Assembly: GCF_004136315.1 (NCBI RefSeq)
Contig: NZ_CP029562.1
Location: 434,001 to 498,000 of the forward strand
Length of the DNA: 64,000 nt
Source of the DNA: Mesorhizobium sp. Pch-S
Lineage (GTDB): Bacteria; Pseudomonadota; Alphaproteobacteria; Rhizobiales; Rhizobiaceae
Direction: 5' to 3'
Positions 41,551-50,029 of the stretch are shown here, one piece after another (position 1 is the stretch's first letter; every line of letters starts with the position of its first letter). Position numbers and translations under genes: made by a program. The notes beneath the pieces are model-generated. The model had not been told where the DNA came from. It did not search any database and saw only the letters and a list, made by a program, of their open reading frames with translations.

Positions 41551-42774
41551 TCACGATGCCCTGAACAGGCAATCCACCAGAAGCGCCGCCATGGCGATGA
41601 CGACCCCGATGACGCAGACTGTAGGCCAGCCACCCCATGCCCAAGCAACACCCGCCATTGCCGAACCGGCAGCGCCGCCGAGGAAGAACAGCCCGACAAA
41701 CAGGCCGTTGAGGCGACCCCGCGCCTCCGGCTGCAGAAGATTGATCACGCGCCTGCCCAGCGTCTGGTCGCCGGTCACACCGATGTCGAGCAGGACGGCG
41801 CTGCCTCCCAGCAACAGCAGAGGCAGGAGCCAGGGTCCGGAACGCGCAAATCCAGCCCAGGCCGAAAGGCCAAAGGCGAAAATCATCAGACAATGCGAGA
41901 GGATCGTTCCCGCTCGCGTCCAGCCACGATCGCCGGCACGCCCGAACAGCGGCGTCACGACCGCGCCGCCCGCACCGGCAAGGGCAAACAGGGCGATGCC
42001 GCGCTGACCAAGATCGAAAGGCGGCTCGGCAAGCCGCAGTGCCACGGATGTCCAGAACAGGCTGAACGCCGCCATGGCAAGGCTTGCCGTCAGGGAATGT
42101 CGCCGCAATTCGGGTTCGGAACGCAGCAGGCCCCAGAGCGAACCAACCAGCGCCGGATATCCGGTGTCGCCTGCCGGTTGCCGTCGCGGCAATCGCAGCG
42201 CCAGGACGGCACCGAGCAACAGCATTGCCGTGGCACTGGTGCCGTAGAAGGCCCGCCAGCCAAAGGTATCGGCAATCAGGCTGGCAGCGGGGCGCGCCAG
42301 GAGAATGCCGATCATCAGCCCGCTCATCACATCGCCGATGACGCGGCCGCGCCACTCGGGCTCGACCATGGATGCGGCGATGGGAACCAGGATCTGGATC
42401 GCCGAGCAGGCCGCGCCGAGAACAAAAAGAATGACCATCAGCACAACGGCGCTGGGTGCGAGCATGGCCGCGATCGCGGCCAGCACGGCGCCGCCCAGCA
42501 TACGCAGCACAAGCGTGCGGTTCTCCAAAAGGTCAGCCAGGGGAACCAGGAAGAACAGTCCCGCCGCATAGCCCAGCAAGGTCGCCATCGCCACGAGTCC
42601 GCCCATCCCGCTGCCAAAACCGAAGGCCGGGCCGATCAGGCCGACAAGTGTCTGTGGAGCGAACAGGTTCGTCACGATAACGCCGACAGCGGTCGCGAAC
42701 AGGATTACCTGCCAGCCGGTGATCGAAGCGCGGCGCGACACAGCACCGGCCGCGTCGCTGACGTTGCTGGACAT
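41551..42774 (-). CDS. MFS transporter
   Basis: A 407-aa inner-membrane protein with about twelve helices. LVPLADLLENRTLVLR is the motif-A-like loop after TM2, and LFGRAGDRGWTRAGT is its counterpart in the second half. Resembles sugar-efflux or drug-type MFS members related to YnfM. ATG 42772-42774 has GAGGAGCA ahead. It is divergent from a LysR gene that probably controls it. Substrate unknown. Confidence 0.87.
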   Translation of the reverse strand: MSSNVSDAAGAVSRRASITGWQVILFATAVGVIVTNLFAPQTLVGLIGPAFGFGSGMGGLVAMATLLGYAAGLFFLVPLADLLENRTLVLRMLGGAVLAAIAAMLAPSAVVLMVILFVLGAACSAIQILVPIAASMVEPEWRGRVIGDVMSGLMIGILLARPAASLIADTFGWRAFYGTSATAMLLLGAVLALRLPRRQPAGDTGYPALVGSLWGLLRSEPELRRHSLTASLAMAAFSLFWTSVALRLAEPPFDLGQRGIALFALAGAGGAVVTPLFGRAGDRGWTRAGTILSHCLMIFAFGLSAWAGFARSGPWLLPLLLLGGSAVLLDIGVTGDQTLGRRVINLLQPEARGRLNGLFVGLFFLGGAAGSAMAGVAWAWGGWPTVCVIGVVIAMAALLVDCLFRAS

Positions 42775-42877
42775 GGACTGCTCCTCGGAATGAACTCGCA
42801 TATCGATGAGGAGCTTTATTCCCAATCAGCATCATGCTACAAATCAAAATGAACAATAATGATTATGCGAAACTCGC

Positions 42878-43786
42878 ATGAATATTCATGATCTCGAGGC
42901 TTTTGTCGCCGTTGTCGAGACCGGCTCCATCGTCGGCGCATCGGCACGGCTGAACCTGACGCAACCCGGGGTGACGCGGCGTATCCAGAACCTGGAAGAG
43001 AGGCTGAACACGACGCTGCTCGACCGCCAGTCGAAGCCATTCAAACCGACCGCCGCGGGGCGGGAGGCTTATGAACACGGCCGCCGCGTGCTGCGTTCGC
43101 TGGACGATCTGAAGGCCGGCGTTTCCCCGGTCGGCGATATCGAGGGGGAGTTCAGGCTCGGCATCATGCCTTATCTCTCGGATGCCGCGCTGGCTTTTCC
43201 GGTGGAGCGGTTGCGAACCGATTTCCCGAAACTGACGCTGCGCATCACTTCCGGCTGGTCGCCGCGGCTGGTGGATCAGGTCCTGCGCAGTGAGCTGGAC
43301 GCGGCGGCACTCTGCCTTGCCGAGGGATTGCAGCCGCCCGACGAACTCTTCAGCGAGGATCTCGGCATACAATCAGTGGTGCTGGTCGTTGCGAAAGATC
43401 TTCGGCTGCCGAAGCCGACAAGCCTGGAAGACCTGTCGAAATTCCCCTGGGTGATGAACGAAACCGGATGCGGTTTTCGCACCTTCATCCGCCGCCAGTT
43501 CGAAGCCGCGCGCCTGCCATTCAATGTCGGCGTGGAAGCCTTGAGCGCTGATCTGCGCCTGTCGCTGGTCGCACGCGGCCATGGCATCGGCATCATAACT
43601 CCGGCTGCGCTGACAGGAAGCCCCTGGCACGACCGGGTCGAAATCATCGAGGTCCAGGATTTTCGTCCGCAGGTGCGGGCATGGATGCTGCATCGCCCGC
43701 CCGCCGGCCGTCTCACCCGCCCCATTGCGGTCTTTCGCGACGCGCTGCTCGAGGGGCTGCAAACTCCTTCTCCATTCACCTCATAG
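42878..43786 (+). CDS. LysR-family transcriptional regulator
   Basis: A 302-aa regulator with an N-terminal winged HTH (MNIHDLEAFVAVVETGSIVGASARLNLTQPGVTRRIQNLEERLNT) and a periplasmic-binding-like effector domain (about 90-295). The 103-bp gap to the divergent MFS gene holds candidate sites: ATCA-N13-TGAT (42843-42863) and the palindrome AGCATCATGCT (42828-42838). A further palindrome CATGAATATTCATG spans its own start codon. Autorepression and control of the MFS gene are inferred. Confidence 0.92.
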   Translation: MNIHDLEAFVAVVETGSIVGASARLNLTQPGVTRRIQNLEERLNTTLLDRQSKPFKPTAAGREAYEHGRRVLRSLDDLKAGVSPVGDIEGEFRLGIMPYLSDAALAFPVERLRTDFPKLTLRITSGWSPRLVDQVLRSELDAAALCLAEGLQPPDELFSEDLGIQSVVLVVAKDLRLPKPTSLEDLSKFPWVMNETGCGFRTFIRRQFEAARLPFNVGVEALSADLRLSLVARGHGIGIITPAALTGSPWHDRVEIIEVQDFRPQVRAWMLHRPPAGRLTRPIAVFRDALLEGLQTPSPFTS

Positions 43787-43806
43787 CCAAAAGACATCCG
43801 CTTTAC

Positions 43807-43828
43807 TTTAATCATTCGATTGATTAAA
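43807..43828. promoter_or_regulatory. TetR/CecR-type operator
   Basis: TTTAATCA-TTCGAT-TGATTAAA, 8-bp perfect arms with a 6-bp centre, ending 8 bp before the repressor start codon. The position implies autoregulation of the repressor and of the co-directional efflux genes. Confidence 0.72.
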
Positions 43829-43836
43829 TTGTGCGT

Positions 43837-44517
43837 ATGTCAACTGAACCATCCAGACCACCTCCCTCGCCCGCCGACATGACGAAGGCAGCGCTTGTGC
43901 GCGCCGCGCTCAAGCTGTTTGGCCGGCAAGGATATGACGGCACCTCCACGCGCGAGATTGCCGCCGCCGCCAAGGCCAATATCGGCTCGATCGCCTATCA
44001 TTTCGGTGGCAAGGAGGGTCTGCGCGCCGCTGTCGCCGACCACATCGTCGAGACGATCCAGTCAATCGCCAACCAGGCGCTGGGAGGCATGGCCGAACCG
44101 GACCCTGCGGCCCTGACAGCCGAAACTGCGCGTCTGCAATTGAAGGCGACGCTGCAAGGCATGGTTGCCTTCATCGTGGCCAAGCCCGAGGCCGGTGAGA
44201 TCGTGCAGTTCATGCTGAGGGAGCTTGCCGATCCCACGCCGACGCTCGACCGCATTTACGGCGGCCTGTTCGAGCCAACGCACAAAAGACTTTGTGTCAT
44301 CTGGGAGCGCGCCACGGGCGAGCCTGCCGAAAGCGAAGGCACAAGGCTCGCGATCTTCTCGCTGATCGGACAGGCCGTCTATTTCCGCATCGGGCGCGAG
44401 CCCGTGCTGCGCCGCATGGGCTGGACGCAGATCGGCGAAGATGAAGCCGGCAAGATCATCGCCACGCTGCACGGCAACCTCGATGCCATGCTCAGCGCGC
44501 GGCAGAAACAAACATGA
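43837..44517 (+). CDS. TetR-family regulator (CecR-like)
   Basis: A 226-aa repressor. TetR N-terminal HTH: KAALVRAALKLFGRQGYDGTSTREIAAAAKANIGSIAYHFGGKEGL. The long helical C-terminus is of the CecR (DUF1956) kind: FIVAKPEAGEIVQFMLRELADPTPTLDRIY. E. coli CecR controls the ybhGFSR exporter, and here the same gene types (HlyD, ABC ATPase, ABC-2 permease) follow immediately, 30 bp downstream. ATG 43837 is used; a GTG two codons earlier is possible. Confidence 0.88.
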   Translation: MSTEPSRPPPSPADMTKAALVRAALKLFGRQGYDGTSTREIAAAAKANIGSIAYHFGGKEGLRAAVADHIVETIQSIANQALGGMAEPDPAALTAETARLQLKATLQGMVAFIVAKPEAGEIVQFMLRELADPTPTLDRIYGGLFEPTHKRLCVIWERATGEPAESEGTRLAIFSLIGQAVYFRIGREPVLRRMGWTQIGEDEAGKIIATLHGNLDAMLSARQKQT

Positions 44518-44547
44518 GCGGCGACGCCGATAGTTGAGGGTGAAGTC

Positions 44548-45498
44548 ATGAGCTTCCTGTGTTCCCTGCCACTGGCGGCACAGCTGTTTTCCGCCTGCGG
44601 TGCCACCGCACCGCTCGCAGTCGGTTATGTCGAGGGCGATTTCGTGCTGCTCGCGCCGATCGAGGTGGCGGAGGTGACGACGGTCTCCGCACGGCGCGGC
44701 GACCGTGTCAGTCCTGGCCAACCGGTGGCCACGCTGGAGAAAGCCGACGCCGAGATTGCCGTGACACAGGCCAAGGCGGCGCTGGCCCAGGCGCAGGCGC
44801 AACTGGCCGACCTCCAGGTCGGCAAACGCCCGGAAGAGATTGCCGTACTGGAGGCAACCTTGCGCTCCGCCAAGGCACAGGCCGCAGATGCCGCACGCAC
44901 GCTTGCCCGCACGCAGGACCTGTTGAAGCGTGGGGTCGCTACCCAGGCGCAGTATGATGACGCCGCCACCCAGGCCGAAGTTGCGGACGCCGCGATCGGC
45001 CAGGCCACCGCGAATCTGGCCGTAGGCAACCTGCCGGCGCGACCCGAGACGATCAAGGCAGCCGAAAACCAGGTCAAACAGGCGAGAACCGCGCTCGACC
45101 AGGCCGAATGGCGGCTTTCCAAGCGTACGCTTGTCGCACCTGCGGCAGGCCGCGTCGATGACATCATCCGTCATGCCGGCGACACCGCCGGCCCCAGCGC
45201 GCCTGTGCTTTCGGTCCTGCCGGACGGCGCGGTGAAGCTCACCGTCTACGTGCCTGAAGCCAGCATCTCCGCAGTGAAGGTCGGCGGTGAGCTTGCGGTG
45301 CGCTGCGATGGCTGCCCGCAGGACCTCAAGGCCCGCATCAGCTACGTTTCCCCCGACCCCGAGTTCACGCCGCCGGTCATCTACTCGCTCGAGAACCGCC
45401 AGAAGCTGGTCTACCTCGTCGAGGCGCGACCGATGGGCGCCACCGGGCCGCTGCAGCCAGGGCAGATCGTGGATGTGGATCTGGTGAGTGGTGAGTAG
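44548..45498 (+). CDS. HlyD-type membrane fusion protein (YbhG-like)
   Basis: A 316-aa periplasmic adaptor. The N-terminal hydrophobic stretch ends LFSAC, a possible lipid-attachment site. Biotinyl-lipoyl half-motifs VAEVTTVSARRGDRVSPGQPVATLE and KRTLVAPAAGRVDDIIRHAGDTAGP flank a long alanine/glutamine-rich coiled coil (about 70-185). Serves the ABC exporter encoded next. Confidence 0.88.
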   Translation: MSFLCSLPLAAQLFSACGATAPLAVGYVEGDFVLLAPIEVAEVTTVSARRGDRVSPGQPVATLEKADAEIAVTQAKAALAQAQAQLADLQVGKRPEEIAVLEATLRSAKAQAADAARTLARTQDLLKRGVATQAQYDDAATQAEVADAAIGQATANLAVGNLPARPETIKAAENQVKQARTALDQAEWRLSKRTLVAPAAGRVDDIIRHAGDTAGPSAPVLSVLPDGAVKLTVYVPEASISAVKVGGELAVRCDGCPQDLKARISYVSPDPEFTPPVIYSLENRQKLVYLVEARPMGATGPLQPGQIVDVDLVSGE

Positions 45499-45608
45499 CC
45501 AGTCGGCGGAGGTTCTGTGATGCACGAAACTTCAACATGTATTTGCGGCCATTCGAAGCTCCTGTTGCCGACTGTGAGCTGCCTACCGCCCATTCCCGAG
45601 CGCAGCTC

Positions 45609-46529
45609 ATGAACGCCATCGACGTCAGGAACCTCGTCAAACGCTTCGGCGATCACACCGTCGTCGACCACGTCTCGATGAATGTCGCCGAAGGTGAGAT
45701 CGTCGGCTTCCTCGGCCCCAACGGCTCAGGCAAGACGACAACGATCCGCATGATGTGCGGGCTGCTGACGCCCGACGAAGGCGAAGGCACCGTGCTCGGC
45801 TATGACCTCAGGACCGAGAGCCTGAAGATCAAGAACGAAGTTGGCTACATGACGCAGAAGTTCTCGTTCTACGAGGACCTGACAATCGGTGAAAACCTGG
45901 AATTCGTTGCCCGCCTCTACCGCCTGAAGCCGATCGAGGATCATGTCGCAAGGACGCTGGAAGAGCTTGGCTTGACCAGCCGGCGCAACCAGCTTGCCGG
46001 CACGTTGTCCGGCGGTTGGAAACAGCGGCTGGCGCTGGCCGCCTGCATCATGCACAAGCCGCGCCTGCTGCTGCTGGACGAGCCGACCGCCGGCGTCGAT
46101 CCCAAGGCCCGGCGCGAATTCTGGGACGAGATCCATCACCTCGCACGCGGCGGGCTGACCGTGCTGGTTTCGACCCACTACATGGACGAGGCCGAGCGCT
46201 GCCACCGCATCTCCTACATTTCCTATGGCAAGCTGCTGACCACCGGCACCGTGGCGGAGGTGGTGGAGAATGCGGGGCTCACCACCTTCATCGTCGAAGG
46301 TCCACGTCTCGACGCCGTAACGGCTGCGCTCGAAGGCCGGCCAGGCGTCGACCAAGTGGCACCGTTCGGCGCAACACTGCATGTCGTCGGTTCGGACGCC
46401 TCCGCGCTGAAACATGCATTGGCCGATGTCGAAAAAGCGCATCCCGGCGTCAAGGTGAGCCCCGGCGAAACCAGCCTGGAGGATGTCTTCATCCAGTTCA
46501 TGGCCGGCTCGAAGGACAACATGGCGTGA
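45609..46529 (+). CDS. ABC exporter ATP-binding protein (YbhF-like, single domain)
   Basis: A 306-aa ATPase. Walker A GPNGSGKTT near residue 37, Q-loop YMTQKFSFYEDLT, signature LSGGWKQR (W in place of the usual M/Q), Walker [13 protein letters not shown] and H-loop STHYMDEAERC. It has one nucleotide-binding domain, while E. coli YbhF has two. The ATG at 45609 (MNAIDVRNLVKRF) is chosen from the homologous start. Overlaps the permease (GTGA, 46526-46529). Confidence 0.92.
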   Translation: MNAIDVRNLVKRFGDHTVVDHVSMNVAEGEIVGFLGPNGSGKTTTIRMMCGLLTPDEGEGTVLGYDLRTESLKIKNEVGYMTQKFSFYEDLTIGENLEFVARLYRLKPIEDHVARTLEELGLTSRRNQLAGTLSGGWKQRLALAACIMHKPRLLLLDEPTAGVDPKARREFWDEIHHLARGGLTVLVSTHYMDEAERCHRISYISYGKLLTTGTVAEVVENAGLTTFIVEGPRLDAVTAALEGRPGVDQVAPFGATLHVVGSDASALKHALADVEKAHPGVKVSPGETSLEDVFIQFMAGSKDNMA

Positions 46530-47662
46530 GCAACCTGTTCTCTTTCGCCAGGCTCGGCGCACTGCTGACCAAGGAATTCATCCAGATGCGGCGCGACCGC
46601 GTCACGTTCGCGATGATGCTGGGCGTGCCGCTGATGCTGCTCATCCTGTTCGGCTTTGCCATCAACAACGATCCCAAGCGGCTGCCGGCGGCGCTGCTGG
46701 CGATGAGCAACGACCCGTACACGCGCGCCATGGTCTCCGCGCTTGAAAACACCAACTACTACCGCTTCGACTACATCGCCCGCACGGAGGCCGAGGCGGA
46801 TTTCCTGCTGGCACGCGGCGACGTGTCGTTCGTGGTCACCATCCCGGCCGATTTCGGCAAGCGCGTCGAACGCGGCGACCGGCCGCAGATCCTTGTCGAG
46901 GCCGACGCGACCGACCCGGCATCGGCAAGCGGCGCCATCTCCACCCTCGGCACCGTTGCGTCGCAGGCCCTGTTGCGTGCCCGTGGCATGGAGGCAGCCG
47001 CTGCAGAGGATGCGGCAAGCCAGCTCGAAGTCATCACTCATCGTCTCTACAATCCGGAAGGCGTCTCGCAATACAACATCGTCCCCGGCCTGCTCGGGGT
47101 CATCCTGCAGATGACCATGGTGATGATGACGGCGATGGCGCTGACCCGTGAGAGCGAGCGCGGCACGATGGAGAACCTGCTCGCCATGCCGGCGAGCCCG
47201 GTCGAAATCATGCTGGGCAAGGTCCTGCCCTATGCCTGTGTCGGCGCGGTGCAGGTGGTGGTGGTGCTGTTTGCGGCCAAGCTGCTGTTCCACGTCCCCT
47301 TTGTGGGCGGCCTCGGACTGCTCCTGTCGTCGATCCTCGTCTTCGTGCTCGGGCTGGTGCTGCTCGGCTACACGATCTCGACCGTGTCGCGCACGCAGAT
47401 GCAGGCCATGCAGCTCACCTTCTTCTTCTTCCTGCCGTCGATCCTGTTGTCCGGTTTCATGTTCCCCTATCGCGGCATGCCCGGATGGGCGCAGACCCTC
47501 GGCGAGATCTTCCCGCTCACGCATTTCCTGCGCATCGTGCGTGCCGTCATGCTGAAGGGCGCGGAATTTCCCGCCATCGCCGGCGAAATCGGCTGGCTGA
47601 TCTTCTTCGTTGCGCTGTTTGCGGGGCTGGCGTTGATGCGTTTCCGCCGCACGCTCGATTAG
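46526..47662 (+). CDS. ABC-2 type permease (YbhS/YbhR-like)
   Basis: A 378-aa membrane protein: TM1 at about 22-44, a large extracytoplasmic domain (about 45-170), then five helices. Typical pieces are LTKEFIQMRRDRVTFAMM, YNPEGVSQYNIVPGLLGVI, LTRESERGTMENLLAMP and FFFLPSILLSGFMFPYRGMPGWAQ. Only one permease gene is present, versus two in ybhGFSR, so it may homodimerise. GTG start overlapping the ATPase stop. Its TAG stop is the first three bases of a palindromic element. Confidence 0.9.
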   Translation: MSNLFSFARLGALLTKEFIQMRRDRVTFAMMLGVPLMLLILFGFAINNDPKRLPAALLAMSNDPYTRAMVSALENTNYYRFDYIARTEAEADFLLARGDVSFVVTIPADFGKRVERGDRPQILVEADATDPASASGAISTLGTVASQALLRARGMEAAAAEDAASQLEVITHRLYNPEGVSQYNIVPGLLGVILQMTMVMMTAMALTRESERGTMENLLAMPASPVEIMLGKVLPYACVGAVQVVVVLFAAKLLFHVPFVGGLGLLLSSILVFVLGLVLLGYTISTVSRTQMQAMQLTFFFFLPSILLSGFMFPYRGMPGWAQTLGEIFPLTHFLRIVRAVMLKGAEFPAIAGEIGWLIFFVALFAGLALMRFRRTLD

Positions 47663-47704
47663 AGCGTAAGTCCGGGGGCAGAGGTGCTGCCCCCTATTGC
47701 TCTA
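47660..47704. repeat. 45-bp miniature TAGAGC...GCTCTA element
   Basis: Starts TAGAGCG and ends GCTCTA with an inner stem GGGGGCA/TGCCCCC. Both convergent genes end inside it: the permease stop is its left TAG and the dehydratase stop is the complement of its right CTA. The stem may also act as a terminator, though T-runs are lacking. Confidence 0.7.
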
Positions 47705-48682
47705 GGCTGCAGCGAGGATTTTGGCGTAGGTGCCGAAATCGACATTACCGCCAGAAAGCACCACCGCCACGCATTTGCCGGCGAGATCGATCTCGCCGGA
47801 GGACAGCGCGGCAAGACCGACGCAGCCGCCAGGTTCCACCACCAGCTTGAGATAGGCCATGGCATCGCGCATCGCCGCGGCAGTCGCCTTGTCCGACACT
47901 GCGATGGATCCGGCAAGGTTCCTGCGGTTGATTTCGAAGGTGATGGCTCCGGGTTCATGGGTGAGAATGGCGTCGCAGATCGAGTCATGGCCCGGGTCAT
48001 TGCCGACGCGCGCGCCGGCCTCCAGCGAGCGGCGGGTATCGTCGAAATATTCGGGCTCCGCCACCCAGACCGCGGTCTGTGGCGAGGCATCCTTGACCGC
48101 GATCGAAATGCCGCTCGACAGGCCTCCGCCACCACAGGGCATGACCACCGCATCGAGGGTCACACCAAGAGCAGTCGCCTGAGCGACGAGCTCCAGTCCG
48201 ATCGTACCCTGGCCGGCGATGATGGCAGGATCGTCGAAGGGCGGCACCAACGCCATGCCCTGCTCCACCCATGGCCGCACCACCGCCATGCGATCGTCGC
48301 GGAAGCGGTCGAAGCGTACCACTTCGGCACCCATGCGCTGCACATTGGCGACCTTGGTTTCCGGTGCATCCGAAGGCATGGCGATCACGCTCTTCAGGCC
48401 GAACATGGCCGCAGCAGCCGCGACACCCTGAGCATGGTTGCCGGATGAGAAGGCAACCACCCCGCCGCGACGTTCGTCCTCCGACAGCGAGGAAATCTTA
48501 TTGTAGGCGCCACGAAATTTGAACGATCCGGTACGCTGCAGCGTTTCAGGCTTGAACAGGATACGGCCACCGAAACGCTCGTTGAGCATGGGAGACTCGA
48601 TCAACGGTGTTGTCACGATCAAACCTGCCAGGCGTTCGGCGGCGTTGCGGACATCTGCGATCGCGGGAAGCAAAGCTGTCAT
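47702..48682 (-). CDS. PLP-dependent threonine/serine dehydratase
   Basis: A 326-aa fold-type II PLP enzyme. The Schiff-base lysine lies in TGSFKFRGAYN near residue 55, with the SSGNHAQG asparagine loop and the phosphate-binding CGGGGLSSG loop. There is no C-terminal ACT regulatory domain, so it is the short catabolic type (threonine ammonia-lyase or serine racemase-like). ATG 48680-48682 is chosen; the open frame reaches 49 codons further into repeat DNA. The 318-bp upstream gap contains the dispersed element at 48779-48880. Confidence 0.9.
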   Translation of the reverse strand: MTALLPAIADVRNAAERLAGLIVTTPLIESPMLNERFGGRILFKPETLQRTGSFKFRGAYNKISSLSEDERRGGVVAFSSGNHAQGVAAAAAMFGLKSVIAMPSDAPETKVANVQRMGAEVVRFDRFRDDRMAVVRPWVEQGMALVPPFDDPAIIAGQGTIGLELVAQATALGVTLDAVVMPCGGGGLSSGISIAVKDASPQTAVWVAEPEYFDDTRRSLEAGARVGNDPGHDSICDAILTHEPGAITFEINRRNLAGSIAVSDKATAAAMRDAMAYLKLVVEPGGCVGLAALSSGEIDLAGKCVAVVLSGGNVDFGTYAKILAAA

Positions 48683-48778
48683 GGGAACCTGCTCAATCAC
48701 ACATTCGCCGTCATCATGTGCGCGAAGCGTGGGCGAGCGCCAACGAAAAGATGTAACCGTGAAAATGTTCATTCGCCC

Positions 48779-48880
48779 AGAGCAATTCCAGGAAAAGTGC
48801 GTAGCGGTTTTCCATCCGGAATTGCGCAAAACAAAGAGTTAGAGGGTTTCCGCGTTTCCGTGAAAAACGGAAACGCTCTA
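48779..48880 (+). repeat. Dispersed palindromic element, subtype A
   Basis: AGAGCAATTCCAGGAAAAG to CGGAAACGCTCTA. The left half carries the GCAATTCC/GGAATTGC pair around AAAAGTGCG...CGGTTTTCC. The right half after ACAAAGAGTTAGAGG carries TTTCCGCGTTTCCGTGAAA and its partial complement. The right half is shared with subtype B (57239-57338, 60697-60799). Confidence 0.85.
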
Positions 48881-49000
48881 GTGTCATCGGTTCGTCAGGG
48901 ACATCGGCGGTGCTCACCGATTGTTTCTGAACCAAGCGAAATCTGACTTGAACAGGAAGGCGCCGCCTGACTTTGTGCGGCGATGAGAGGAGGCCTCCAA

Positions 49001-49450
49001 ATGCGCAAGATCCTTACCCTTTCCACCCTCGCAGTCGCGATGGCCCTGACCAGCCTGCCGCTGACCACGGCCTCGGCCGAAGACCTCAACATCCAGATCG
49101 GCCCGGATGGTCCCAAGGTCATCATGCGCGACAAGCGCTGCGACCCCGACCGCGAATATTGCGGCGATCGCCGCCGTTCGGATGAATGGCGCAGCGAAGA
49201 CGACGGCTATGGCCGCCGTCGCCCGGATGAATGGCGCAGCGACCGCAACGAGCCGGATGAATTCTCGGACCGTCGCCGCGAATGCAGCCCTGACCGCGCC
49301 CTCGACAAGGCCGAGCGCATGGGCGTGCGCCGCGCCCGTGTCGTCGGCGTTGGCCGCCGCACGATCGAGGTCCGCGGCATTACCCGCAGCGGCGAACGCG
49401 TACGCCTGATCTTCGGTCGTCGCGATCCGCGTTGCCCGCTGATGAGCTGA
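49001..49450 (+). CDS. Secreted arginine-rich protein
   Basis: A 149-aa exported protein with a signal peptide (MRKILTLSTLAVAMALTSL... ending TTASA). A charged middle has two RRRPDEWRSD-type repeats. The C-terminal part KAERMGVRRARVVGVGRRTIEVRGITRSGERVRLIFGRRDPRCPL resembles a PepSY-like beta unit found in other rhizobial exported proteins. Four cysteines could pair. GAGAGGAGG lies ahead of the ATG at 49001. Function unknown. Confidence 0.75.
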   Translation: MRKILTLSTLAVAMALTSLPLTTASAEDLNIQIGPDGPKVIMRDKRCDPDREYCGDRRRSDEWRSEDDGYGRRRPDEWRSDRNEPDEFSDRRRECSPDRALDKAERMGVRRARVVGVGRRTIEVRGITRSGERVRLIFGRRDPRCPLMS

Positions 49451-49473
49451 TCAACTCCTGCCATCGCACATGC

Positions 49474-49503
49474 AAACGGGCGCCAATGGCGCCCGTTTTT
49501 GTT
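49474..49503 (+). terminator. Rho-independent terminator
   Basis: AAACGGGCGCC pairs perfectly with GGCGCCCGTTT around a 3-nt AAT loop, followed by TTGTTT. It terminates the secreted-protein gene 23 bp after its stop. Confidence 0.9.
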
Positions 49504-49544
49504 TGAATAGCGAAGGTTCAATTCGCCTGTGGCGAACCATGCGC

Positions 49545-49868
49545 TCAGCCCAAAAGCGTCGGCTTGCGCCTGTTTCCGCCAGCCTTGCGCCAGGAATTGA
49601 AGCGATGCGTGGCTGCGGCGAAGGAGATCTTCATCTTCTGCGAAACGGAATAGCGCGATTCACCCTTGTCGAAGAGCCGATAGCAACATTCGACGCCTTC
49701 CCCTGTCAGCTTTCCGTCCGACGTCTTGTTGTGCGGATTGGCCGGATCGAACGGCTCGATCTGAGCCGACACCATGTCCTTGAGTCGCGCAAGATCAGCT
49801 TCGATCGAGGCAATGAGGTCGAGCACGGGTTTGGGGTCGATGTGTTTCACGCGCTTGGCTGCCGTCAT
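49545..49868 (-). CDS. Hypothetical protein
   Basis: A 107-aa soluble, basic protein: KRVKHIDPKPVLDLIASIEADLARLKDMVS, then EGVECCYRLFDKGESRYSVSQKMKISFAAATHRFNSWRKAGG. The middle looks like a DNA- or nucleotide-interacting helix pair but no family is recognised. ATG at 49866-49868 is chosen because upstream in-frame residues are unlike coding sequence. Divergent from mbfA with the Irr box in the gap. Confidence 0.6.
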   Translation of the reverse strand: MTAAKRVKHIDPKPVLDLIASIEADLARLKDMVSAQIEPFDPANPHNKTSDGKLTGEGVECCYRLFDKGESRYSVSQKMKISFAAATHRFNSWRKAGGNRRKPTLLG

Positions 49869-49994
49869 GCAGAAAGTCTCCGGTTTGGTTCCCTGATATA
49901 TAGGTGAACATTTGCCGATAAAAAGGCATGAAAGAAGCGCCTGCCCGGGGCCGCGACTGCAACACACCCGCTTGACCGGCGGCAGGCTGCGACA

Positions 49995-50017
49995 TAGTTT
50001 AGAATTATTCTAAACTA
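49995..50017. promoter_or_regulatory. Irr/ICE-type iron box upstream of mbfA
   Basis: A perfect 23-bp palindrome TAGTTTAGAAT-T-ATTCTAAACTA, containing TTTAGAA-N3-TTCTAAA, the iron control element recognised by Irr in Rhizobiales. It ends 12 bp before the mbfA ATG, so Irr binding would block transcription when iron is low. It also lies upstream of the divergent 49868 gene. Confidence 0.9.
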
Positions 50018-50029
50018 GAGACATCAATC

